A stretch of DNA of 20,104 nt from an uncultured Collinsella sp. (GTDB lineage Bacteria; Actinomycetota; Coriobacteriia; Coriobacteriales; Coriobacteriaceae), in NCBI GenBank assembly GCA_902495545.1, contig CABUXM010000037.1:1-20104 (forward strand). The letters run 5' to 3'. How positions within the stretch are numbered: the first letter of the stretch is position 1; every line of letters begins with the position of its first letter. Made by a program: the position numbers and the translations under genes. This document shows, one piece after another, positions 1-6,044 of the stretch. Under the pieces are notes generated by a model, which was given only the letters and a program-made list of their open reading frames with translations, was not told the origin of the DNA and did no database searches.

Positions 1-192
1 CAAGGTGCACGCCCCGCGGCTCATCCGGTCCGACCGGGCCGCGCGGCAAGGAGATATATTGCCAGACCGGAGGGGCCCCGTGGGCGGGAATCTGGGCGTA
101 CACATTTCCTACACATCTTTGAATCCGACTAACGTTTGCCAGCCGTTACCTACCGCTCGCCGAGCATCTCTTTATATAAGGCAGTCTCATGG

Positions 193-1593
193 TTAAAGCG
201 GATACGTCCCCCTAGCTAAAGCACAGCCAGCATCGAGCAACTCATCACGTTCTTCCACCGAGAACCCCTCGGCGTAGACGCGCACCACTGGTTCGGTCCC
301 GCTAGGACGGACCAGCAGCCACGTGTCATCCTCGAATGCCAAACGCAAGCCATCCATATGACTAACGTTTTGCGGCACCTTGCCACAAATCGACTTGGGG
401 TTTACGCCCGGCAGCAGGGTTCGTAACGTTTCGGCATCTTCGGCCTCAAGGCGCAAATCGCGTCGACCGTAACTCGTCTTACCAAAACTGTCCTCGAGTT
501 GGTCGACCAGAACGCCCAAAGGCGCGTCCGTCTTTGCCATAAGCTCACACAGAATCAGACAGGCGAGGATTCCATCGCGCTCGGGCATATGCGCGGCGAT
601 GCCGATACCACCGGCTTCTTCGCCGCCTATGAGGACGCCGCCCTTCTTCATCTCTGCCGCTATATATTTGAAACCGACCGGTTTGACGGTCACGCGGCAG
701 CCAAGCGCCTCGGCAATGCGACGCACGAGCGTCGAGCATGAAAGATTGACGACGACGCGCCCCTCCAAATTACGAAATTGAACCAAGTCGCCCAAAACGA
801 GCGCCATGATCTGATGCGGATGTATATATCTGCCGCGCTCGTCAACCGCACCGATACGGTCGGCGTCGCCGTCGGTCACCAGGCCAGCGCAAGCTCCGTC
901 ATCGATAACCGTGCGCTCGCAAGCGTCCACCCAAGGCTCAACGGGGTCGGGGCAGATATCTTCTTGGTCAGACGCCTGCCCGGCGTGAATCTCGTGCACC
1001 TCAGCGCCAAGCTCGCGCAGCAAGTCGGCTAGATAACCCTGGGCTGCGCCGCCCATGGGATCGACAACCACGCGCAGGTGCGCGTCGCGGATGGCTTCGG
1101 CATCGACAAACGATGCCACCGCCTGCATATAGTCAGGAATGATATCCGCGGTGCGGTATTGCCCCTCGATCCCCATTGGCTCGGGAGCCATGGTCTCTTC
1201 GAGCTCTTCGATGACATCCTGGTTGGCGGTCGAGCCGTCACCCATGCGAATCTTGAGGCACAGATAACCCTGCGGATGATGGGACCCCGTCACCATGAGC
1301 GCGCCGCACGCCTCACCGTCATAAGCCGCCGCCCACGTAAGGGCAGGGGTCGGAACAGGTCGCGAAGCGAGCACGGCGTCCAGCCCGTGCGCTGCTAGCA
1401 CGCCCGCCGCAAGCTCAGCGAACTCGCTCGCCAGGGGCCGGGTGTCGAACCCTATATATACCGTTTTGCCCGGATTGGTCTTTTGCCACAACTCGCCGAC
1501 GGCATCGGCGATACGGGCAACGTTATCGGCAGTGAAGTCCTCATCGACGCGAGCGCGCCAACCGTCAGTTCCAAAATGAATTATCGCGCACAC
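193..1593 (-). CDS. Phosphoglucomutase/phosphomannomutase family protein (alpha-D-phosphohexomutase)
   Basis: Cytoplasmic enzyme that interconverts hexose 1-phosphate and 6-phosphate through a phosphoserine. All four hallmark loops of the family are visible in the 466-residue product: the phosphoserine loop TGSHHP (Ser about 104), the Mg-binding loop DGDADRIG (about 241-248), the sugar-binding loop GGEEAGG (about 323-329) and the phosphate-binding loop RPSGTEP (about 429-435). The frame is open to 1677, but I chose the GTG at 1593. It has GAGGTG seven bases upstream, and the protein then begins just before the family's usual IHFGTDGWRA N-terminus, giving a normal length. The sugar loop resembles glucose-type more than GlmM-type enzymes, but substrate cannot be fixed from sequence. 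It stands alone, separated from the upstream methyltransferase gene by a terminator. Its three Tyr-Ile pairs are all encoded TAT-ATA, unusual for this GC-rich window. Confidence 0.93.
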   Translation of the reverse strand: MCAIIHFGTDGWRARVDEDFTADNVARIADAVGELWQKTNPGKTVYIGFDTRPLASEFAELAAGVLAAHGLDAVLASRPVPTPALTWAAAYDGEACGALMVTGSHHPQGYLCLKIRMGDGSTANQDVIEELEETMAPEPMGIEGQYRTADIIPDYMQAVASFVDAEAIRDAHLRVVVDPMGGAAQGYLADLLRELGAEVHEIHAGQASDQEDICPDPVEPWVDACERTVIDDGACAGLVTDGDADRIGAVDERGRYIHPHQIMALVLGDLVQFRNLEGRVVVNLSCSTLVRRIAEALGCRVTVKPVGFKYIAAEMKKGGVLIGGEEAGGIGIAAHMPERDGILACLILCELMAKTDAPLGVLVDQLEDSFGKTSYGRRDLRLEAEDAETLRTLLPGVNPKSICGKVPQNVSHMDGLRLAFEDDTWLLVRPSGTEPVVRVYAEGFSVEERDELLDAGCALARGTYPL

Positions 1594-1617
1594 GCGCAGA
1601 CACCTCACAGTGTTTGG

Positions 1618-1646
1618 ATCATGGTACGCGTGAGGTATACCCGCAA
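1618..1646 (-). promoter_or_regulatory. Candidate promoter of the phosphohexomutase gene
   Basis: Read on the minus strand, TTGCGG (1641-1646) and CATGAT (1618-1623) are separated by 17 bases. Each matches the sigma-70 consensus at four of six positions. This would give a leader of about 17 bases before the GTG start at 1593. The site lies after the terminator of the upstream gene, where a promoter is expected. The match is weak, so this is only a candidate. Confidence 0.3.
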
Positions 1647-1717
1647 CACGCACTCGGCAACCTGCCGGCACCAGCATTCACCATTTGGGCAAATGCTGCC
1701 GAGGACATGCAAGCAAT

Positions 1718-1746
1718 AAAAAAACCGCCCCGTATGGAGCGGTTTT
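1718..1746 (-). terminator. Rho-independent terminator after the homocysteine methyltransferase gene
   Basis: Arms 1721-1731 and 1736-1746 form an 11-bp stem with a 4-base loop. On the minus-strand transcript the only non-Watson-Crick pair is a G-U, whereas the plus-strand transcript would carry a C-A mismatch. A run of seven U follows on the minus strand. It starts six bases after the stop codon at 1752, so it ends the regulator/methyltransferase operon. Confidence 0.9.
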
Positions 1747-1751
1747 GCCCT

Positions 1752-2645
1752 TTATATATCGAGCGCCTCGGCCATCGCTGCCGTAGTGATTGCCGTGGTT
1801 CCACAGCAACTGCCCACCATTGCGGCACCGGCATGTCTCCATTCGATGCATGCGCGCGCGAAAGCTTCGGGGTTCTCGTGCCATACGGGGCCATCCTGAG
1901 TCTGGACCGGATCGCCTACGTTGGGACGCACCGTGACGGGAGTAGTCGCCGATGCAACCATCCTGGGCACCGCCGCGTTCGCGGCCGCAAGCGAACAGCA
2001 ATTAACACCAACCGAATTTGCGCCGTGTTTTTCGGCGTACAAAACGGCTGCCTCGATGTTGAGGCCATCGCCCAGCAGGTCGCCTTTATCGTCAACGACA
2101 AAACTCACCAGAACAGGCATGCCGTCGGCGGCATCTCGGGCGCCGGCAAGCATGGGCTGCAGATTACGGATAGACGTCACCGTCTCGATCAGCAGACCGT
2201 CAACACCAGCATTGAGCAAGGCGTGCGCCTGTTCGCGCGCAATGCCGCGGATTTCACGATACTCGACAGAGTCCTCGGCAAACCACTCAATACCGATCGG
2301 GCCCATCGAGCCCAGCAGCAGCTGAGGGTGCGCCTGGCGGGCATCGTCGACGGCCCCGCGATTGACCTCCGCCACGGACGGCGCAATCTGGTCGTGCTTG
2401 AGGGCATAGCTCGATGCCTGAAAGGTATTGGTAATGAGCACCTGCGCGCCGGCGGCGACATACAAGCGATGGATACGAGAAACGGTCTGCGGCTCTGCCA
2501 GATTCCAAAACGCCGGTGGAATGTCGGCGGCATCGTACTCACTCAACAAAACACTGCCCATGGGGCCCTGCGCCAACAAGGTCTCGCTCGACAAGCGGCG
2601 CGTAAGTTCCTCGGCACCAAAGCGGTTGTAATAACTCGTATCCAT
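1752..2645 (-). CDS. Homocysteine S-methyltransferase family protein
   Basis: Methyl transfer to homocysteine, giving methionine; the likely donor in stand-alone enzymes is S-methylmethionine or SAM. The 297-residue protein matches the length of single-domain MmuM-type enzymes. It has the family's ITNTFQAS segment (about 71-78) and the zinc thiolates expected for the fold: VNCC (Cys216/217) and GSCCGT (Cys280-281). There are no cobalamin or folate domains, so it is not a full MetH. The ATG at 2645 is ten bases after the regulator's stop codon, so the two are probably co-transcribed and translationally linked; the ribosome-binding site is weak (GGGA close to the start). The methyl donor is not determined. 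Grouping with a metal-sensing regulator is consistent with a zinc-dependent enzyme, but that link is inference. Confidence 0.88.
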   Translation of the reverse strand: MDTSYYNRFGAEELTRRLSSETLLAQGPMGSVLLSEYDAADIPPAFWNLAEPQTVSRIHRLYVAAGAQVLITNTFQASSYALKHDQIAPSVAEVNRGAVDDARQAHPQLLLGSMGPIGIEWFAEDSVEYREIRGIAREQAHALLNAGVDGLLIETVTSIRNLQPMLAGARDAADGMPVLVSFVVDDKGDLLGDGLNIEAAVLYAEKHGANSVGVNCCSLAAANAAVPRMVASATTPVTVRPNVGDPVQTQDGPVWHENPEAFARACIEWRHAGAAMVGSCCGTTAITTAAMAEALDI

Positions 2646-2655
2646 ATATATCCCG

Positions 2656-3078
2656 CTATTCCTCGACGCTGATTCCCTGCTTTTCGAGATAGGCGAGCCA
2701 GCGGCTCATCGTGTCCTCGGATAGCGCATGCTCCATCATGCAGGCCTCGGAATCGGCTCGCTCAAATTCGACACCGAGCTCCTGAACCAAAAACGTGCGG
2801 ATGAGGCGATGACGGTACCAGATAGCCGTGCCAACCTCGCGGCCGCGATCGGTCAGGATCACCTTGCCGTAGTGCGATTGCTCGACAAGCTCGGATGCCT
2901 TGAGAGCCGAAACCGCTTTATTGACCGATGCCTTGGAGACGCCAAGGCGCTGCGCGATGTCGACCGATCGAACGCCGTTGGTTTCCCCCTCTTCGCTTTC
3001 AATGCGAACCATGCACTCCAAGTAGTCTTCGTTCGCCACCGTCAGATGCAGTTCGCGCGAGCTATTTGTCGTATCCAT
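2656..3078 (-). CDS. DtxR/MntR-family metal-dependent transcriptional regulator
   Basis: A 140-residue DNA-binding repressor that senses Fe(II) or Mn(II). A winged helix-turn-helix (about residues 36-80, including DIAQRLGVSKASVNKAV) is followed by the helical dimerisation/metal domain; there is no C-terminal SH3-like domain, as in MntR. Aligned by eye to Bacillus MntR, five of six ligands are kept (Asp18, Glu21, His90, Glu116, His117) and the sixth, MntR Glu99, is Cys113, as in DtxR/IdeR. The frame is open to an ATG at 3099, but that one lacks a ribosome-binding site. The ATG at 3078 has an AAGGGACGGAAG purine stretch upstream, so I chose it. It is the first gene of an operon with the homocysteine methyltransferase and diverges from pepT. 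A 20-bp palindrome in the shared upstream region is a possible operator. Confidence 0.9.
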   Translation of the reverse strand: MDTTNSSRELHLTVANEDYLECMVRIESEEGETNGVRSVDIAQRLGVSKASVNKAVSALKASELVEQSHYGKVILTDRGREVGTAIWYRHRLIRTFLVQELGVEFERADSEACMMEHALSEDTMSRWLAYLEKQGISVEE

Positions 3079-3131
3079 GATCTTCCGTCCCTTCTGCATT
3101 CAATGGCTGATTCTACCCCATCCAAGCGTCG

Positions 3132-3151
3132 CGGTATGCCGTGGCATACCG
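3132..3151. promoter_or_regulatory. Perfect 20-bp palindrome between regulator and pepT, candidate operator
   Basis: The sequence CGGTATGCCGTGGCATACCG has 9-bp perfect arms around a GT centre. It sits between the divergent starts at 3078 and 3199. Nearby are a possible -10 for the regulator (TAGAAT on the minus strand, 3112-3117) and, on the plus strand, TGCTAGAGT (3152-3160), a possible extended -10 for pepT. Size and position fit an operator bound by a dimeric winged-helix protein, most simply the adjacent DtxR/MntR regulator. Binding is inferred. Confidence 0.6.
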
Positions 3152-3198
3152 TGCTAGAGTTCTTGTTGCACACGACGACCAAGATTGGAGCGGTCTTT

Positions 3199-4446
3199 AT
3201 GGAAAACACCACCACGAACCCCGATGTCCTCGAGCGCTTTTTGCGCTACGTCCAGATCAACACGCAGTCCGAGGATGCAAACTGCGACCAGGTACCCTCG
3301 AGCGCCGTTCAGTTTGACCTTGCCAACGTGCTGGCTGAAGAGCTGCGCGAGCTTGGTGCGGAAGATGCCCACGTGACCGAGCACGCCTATGTCTGCGCGC
3401 ATATCCCCGCAAGTGCGGGCGCTGAGGACAAGCCCGCCCTGGGCCTGATCGCCCATCTCGACACCACCGAAGTTGCACCGGGTGCCGGCGTGAAACCGCA
3501 CATCGTACACTACGAAGGCGGCGACCTGGTCTGCGGCACGGTTGACGGTAAGCCCGTTGCCATGAGTACCGCCAAGCTTCCCGCCCTGAACGACCTCGCA
3601 GGTGAGGACCTGGTCTGCAGCGATGGCACCACGCTGCTGGGCGCGGACGACAAGGCAGGCGTCGCCGAGATCATGTCGCTTGTCGCGCGTATCGCTCAGG
3701 ACCCTTCTCTGCCCCATCCCGCACTCGGCATTTGCTTCTGCCCTGACGAGGAGATCGGCCACGGAGCCGAGCTGTTGGATATCGATACCTTTGGCTGCAA
3801 GTACGCCTACACGGTCGACGGCGGCCCCATCGGCGAGCTGGAGTGGGAATGCTTTAACGCCGCCGAGGCGACCGTCTGCTTTGAGGGCCAGTCCATCCAC
3901 CCGGGCGACGCCAAGGGCCGTATGGTCAACGCAGGCAATCTGTTCTGCGACTTCAACGCACTGCTCCCCTACGTCCAGCGCCCGGAGTATACGGAAGGCT
4001 ACGAGGGCTTTTATCACCTTGAGGGTGTATCTGCGACCGTCGATCACGCCACAGCGCGCTATATCGTCCGCGACCATGACGCCGCCAAGTTCCAGCAGAA
4101 ACTCGACCTTATTGATGCCGCTGCCTCGATGCTCAACCAGCGTCTGGGTGAGGAGCGCGTGACGGTCGAGATTAAGCAGCAGTATCGAAATATGGCCGAG
4201 ATCGTTCGTGACTATCCCGAGCTTATTGATGTTGCCAAGGAAGCCTACCTTGCCTGCGGCGTTGAGCCCCAAGTGCTGCCAATTCGTGGCGGCACCGACG
4301 GCGCCCAGCTGTCGTTCCGCGGTCTGCCCTGCCCCAACCTTTCCACCGGCGGCTATTGCTACCACGGCGTCAACGAGTTCGTCCCGGTCAGTTCGCTCGT
4401 CAAGATGACCGACGTCCTGCAGGAGCTCGTCGCCCGCTTTGCATAA
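3199..4446 (+). CDS. pepT: Peptidase T (tripeptide aminopeptidase, M20B family)
   Basis: Cytoplasmic di-zinc aminopeptidase that removes the N-terminal residue of tripeptides. The 415-residue product is close to the usual 405-415 of PepT. Visible motifs: HLDT (His86, Asp88), GADDKAG (148-154, bridging Asp150), CPDEEIGHG (catalytic Glu184, metal Glu185), TVDGG (Asp207), IRGGTDGAQLS (362-372) and the C-terminal LSTGGYCYHGVNEFV carrying the last zinc-ligand His389. The frame is open far upstream, through the antisense of the regulator gene. I chose the ATG at 3199 because it has GGAG nine bases upstream and gives the standard N-terminus. It is the only confident plus-strand gene here, is monocistronic, and ends 26 bases before a strong terminator. 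Control by the nearby palindrome is possible. Confidence 0.95.
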   Translation: MENTTTNPDVLERFLRYVQINTQSEDANCDQVPSSAVQFDLANVLAEELRELGAEDAHVTEHAYVCAHIPASAGAEDKPALGLIAHLDTTEVAPGAGVKPHIVHYEGGDLVCGTVDGKPVAMSTAKLPALNDLAGEDLVCSDGTTLLGADDKAGVAEIMSLVARIAQDPSLPHPALGICFCPDEEIGHGAELLDIDTFGCKYAYTVDGGPIGELEWECFNAAEATVCFEGQSIHPGDAKGRMVNAGNLFCDFNALLPYVQRPEYTEGYEGFYHLEGVSATVDHATARYIVRDHDAAKFQQKLDLIDAAASMLNQRLGEERVTVEIKQQYRNMAEIVRDYPELIDVAKEAYLACGVEPQVLPIRGGTDGAQLSFRGLPCPNLSTGGYCYHGVNEFVPVSSLVKMTDVLQELVARFA

Positions 4447-4472
4447 GCCTGGCTGCATAAGCCCAAAAGACG

Positions 4473-4511
4473 AATCGCCCCGTCCTCAACCGAGAACGGG
4501 GCGATTTTTTT
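4473..4511 (+). terminator. Rho-independent terminator of pepT
   Basis: Perfect 11-bp stem: AATCGCCCCGT (4473-4483) pairs with ACGGGGCGATT (4496-4506) around a 12-base loop. A run of seven T (4505-4511) follows. It starts 26 bases after the pepT stop codon. Confidence 0.93.
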
Positions 4512-4553
4512 GCTGCAACGAGAACAGGTTGACGCACGCCAGCCTCTTAACGC

Positions 4554-4600
4554 AAGGAGTGTCCCAAACTGCCGGCACATAAGGAACGTCCCCAAGTGCC
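4554..4600. repeat. Two REP-like direct repeat units
   Basis: AAGGAGTGTCCCAAACTGCC (4554-4573) and AAGGAACGTCCCCAAGTGCC (4581-4600) match at 16 of 20 positions, with starts 27 bases apart. A more diverged related stretch may follow at 4601-4620. They resemble, from memory, the GGGACGTTCCTT-type motifs found as short dispersed repeats beside REP-associated (Y1/RAYT) transposases in several bacteria. No transposase is present, so they would be a remnant or a non-autonomous element. Confidence 0.45.
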
Positions 4601-4684
4601 AAGTGGACTACCCAACTGCAAGTGACGACATCGCTGGTTGAATCAACGTCAGCGAGCGACGTCCAGAGCGAACAAGTTGGCATG

Positions 4685-4726
4685 AAAAAGGCAGGGCATT
4701 GACCTTCTGGTCATGCCCTGCCTTTT
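4685..4726 (-). terminator. Terminator of the murA-LCP transcription unit (possibly bidirectional)
   Basis: An 18-bp stem, AAAAGGCAGGGCAT(T)GACC (4686-4704) with GGTCATGCCCTGCCTTTT (4709-4726), has one bulged T and a 4-base loop. A-runs on the left and T-runs on the right give U-tracts in both directions. It lies about 70 bases after the LCP stop codon on the minus strand and could also back up the pepT terminator on the plus strand. Confidence 0.85.
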
Positions 4727-4768
4727 GAATGACAAATTGTCGCCTTGGGCGGCGCGCAGCGTCGAGCC

Positions 4769-4796
4769 GTTACGGCGTTTGGTAAAACGCCGTAAC
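4769..4796 (-). repeat. Perfect 12-bp hairpin abutting the LCP stop codon
   Basis: GTTACGGCGTTT (4769-4780) and AAACGCCGTAAC (4785-4796) are exact inverted repeats with a 4-base loop. The arm ends on the base next to the LCP stop codon (4797-4799). No U-tract follows on the minus strand, so it is not a standard terminator. It may protect the mRNA 3' end. Confidence 0.7.
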
Positions 4797-6032
4797 TTAG
4801 TAGTTAGCCTCGTAGCCGTTGCCGTCGCCGGTCGGCTCTTCGTAGTAGTCCGAATCGCTCGAATCGCTTGAGTCATCGGGATCGTCAGAGCTGACCGATG
4901 AGGTTGCGGTACCGTTTGCGTAGTCGTCAGACGTGTTGTTGTTCAGGTCGCCAATCGTAGAGCTGGAACCGTCGGAAAGACCCATGGTGTTGGGACCCTT
5001 GGGATCCTTGCCGGCATCGACGCGCTCCATCATTTCCTTGAGCTCGTCCTCGTAGACAAAGACGTAGCTCACACCGTCGATCATGGTGCTGTCGTCGGCG
5101 TACGAGGGCAGGTTGGCCGAGTAGATACCGTCGACATCCATACCGCGCATGGCGTTGACCGTAGCCACGATATCCTGAACGCTCATATCGGTTACAAGCA
5201 TATCGGACAGCGAATTAACCAGGCCAAAGATCTTCGTGGCATCGAAGTTATTGAGAATCTGGTTGGCAAGGGCGCCAAGCACCTGACGCTGGTGGCGCAT
5301 GCGCGTGTAATCGCCGTCGGCATAGGTGTAGCGGCAGCGGGCATAGGTAAGGGCGGTGGCACCGTCCATATGCTGCTGGCCAGCGGTAATCTTGATATCC
5401 AGGTGCTCGGGGTCGTCAACATCATCGGTTGCGTTAATGTCGATACCGCCAACCGAATCAATCAGCGCCTGCATACCGTCGAAGCTGACCTCGGCATAGT
5501 GGGAAATCTGAACACCGCACAGCTCGTTGACCGCCTCGACCATGGCCTCGGCACCGCCAACGGTATGGCAGGCGTTGATCTTCATGGTCTCGCCCTTGTA
5601 CTCGACCTTGGTGTCGCGCGGAACGGAAATGAGCGTCGCCTGCTTTTGCGTGGGGTCGATGCGTGCCAAGATAATCGAGTCGGCACGATACGTATCCTCG
5701 CCCGGACGGCCGTCGGTGCCAAGAAGCAGCACGTAGAACGGATCCTTTGCCTCATCGGTGTCAACCAGAACCCGACGCAGATTGTCGGTAATGACATTAG
5801 AATCGCCGAGCTTGCCCATAATGGTGGCAAACCACAGGCCGGCAGCGGTAGTGGCACTCAGCAGCACGCCAAGCACGACAATGAGCGCGACGTGACGAAT
5901 CGTGTGGCTACGACGACGTTGGCGAGCTCGCTCGGAATAGCGAGCCACGTTATCGCGACTGTAGATCTTGGCCTGCGCACCAGTTGAGGGTCTTCGGGTG
6001 GTGGTATCCGCGAGGGGCTTTTTATTAAACAT
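4797..6032 (-). CDS. LytR-CpsA-Psr (LCP) family cell-wall polymer transferase
   Basis: LCP proteins transfer lipid-linked glycopolymers (teichoic acid-like or capsular) onto peptidoglycan on the outer face of the membrane. The 411-residue product has a basic cytoplasmic N-terminus (RARQRRRSHTIRH), one membrane segment (about 47-70), then the LCP domain starting at FYVLLLGTDGR (about 99-109). Conserved LCP pieces include TYRADSIILARID, ISVPRDTKV, INACHTVGG, SVGGIDI and ALTYARCRY...DYTRMRHQRQVL. The last 60 or so residues are low-complexity and strongly acidic, rich in Ser, Asp and Gly. The ATG at 6032 is preceded by AGG at six bases spacing; a TTG two codons upstream has no better site. It begins 12 bases after the murA stop codon, so the two genes form a wall-synthesis pair. 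The polymer transferred is unknown. Confidence 0.9.
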   Translation of the reverse strand: MFNKKPLADTTTRRPSTGAQAKIYSRDNVARYSERARQRRRSHTIRHVALIVVLGVLLSATTAAGLWFATIMGKLGDSNVITDNLRRVLVDTDEAKDPFYVLLLGTDGRPGEDTYRADSIILARIDPTQKQATLISVPRDTKVEYKGETMKINACHTVGGAEAMVEAVNELCGVQISHYAEVSFDGMQALIDSVGGIDINATDDVDDPEHLDIKITAGQQHMDGATALTYARCRYTYADGDYTRMRHQRQVLGALANQILNNFDATKIFGLVNSLSDMLVTDMSVQDIVATVNAMRGMDVDGIYSANLPSYADDSTMIDGVSYVFVYEDELKEMMERVDAGKDPKGPNTMGLSDGSSSTIGDLNNNTSDDYANGTATSSVSSDDPDDSSDSSDSDYYEEPTGDGNGYEANY

Positions 6033-6044
6033 AGGCAACCTGTA

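Larger units (their letters stand above)
4447..4796. other. Gene-free convergent region between pepT and the LCP gene
   Basis: I see no credible gene in these 350 bases. They hold the pepT terminator, a pair of REP-like direct repeats (4554-4600), a nested hairpin (TCGCTGGTTGA at 4631-4641 pairing with TCAAC and CAGCGA at 4643-4655, with a two-base bulge), the LCP-side terminator (4685-4726) and a perfect hairpin next to the LCP stop codon. So many inverted repeats between converging genes suggest a site where small repeat elements have collected. Confidence 0.6.

Noticed and set aside
59..196. Plus-strand TTG with a strong AAGGAG five bases upstream, opening 45 codons
   Set aside because: The peptide has no family features and ends just at the neighbouring gene's end; the match may be chance. 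The stretch 1-192 otherwise shows only GC-rich palindromes such as CCGGTC-C-GACCGG (25-37).
1614..2672. 352-residue plus-strand frame over the homocysteine methyltransferase gene
   Set aside because: Shadow frame, and it also runs through the terminator at 1718-1746.
2728..3198. Upstream extension of the pepT frame
   Set aside because: It overlaps the regulator gene and its promoter region. The ATG at 3199 has a ribosome-binding site and gives the standard PepT length.
3154..4458. 434-residue minus-strand frame opposite pepT
   Set aside because: Shadow of pepT; no ribosome-binding site and no family features.
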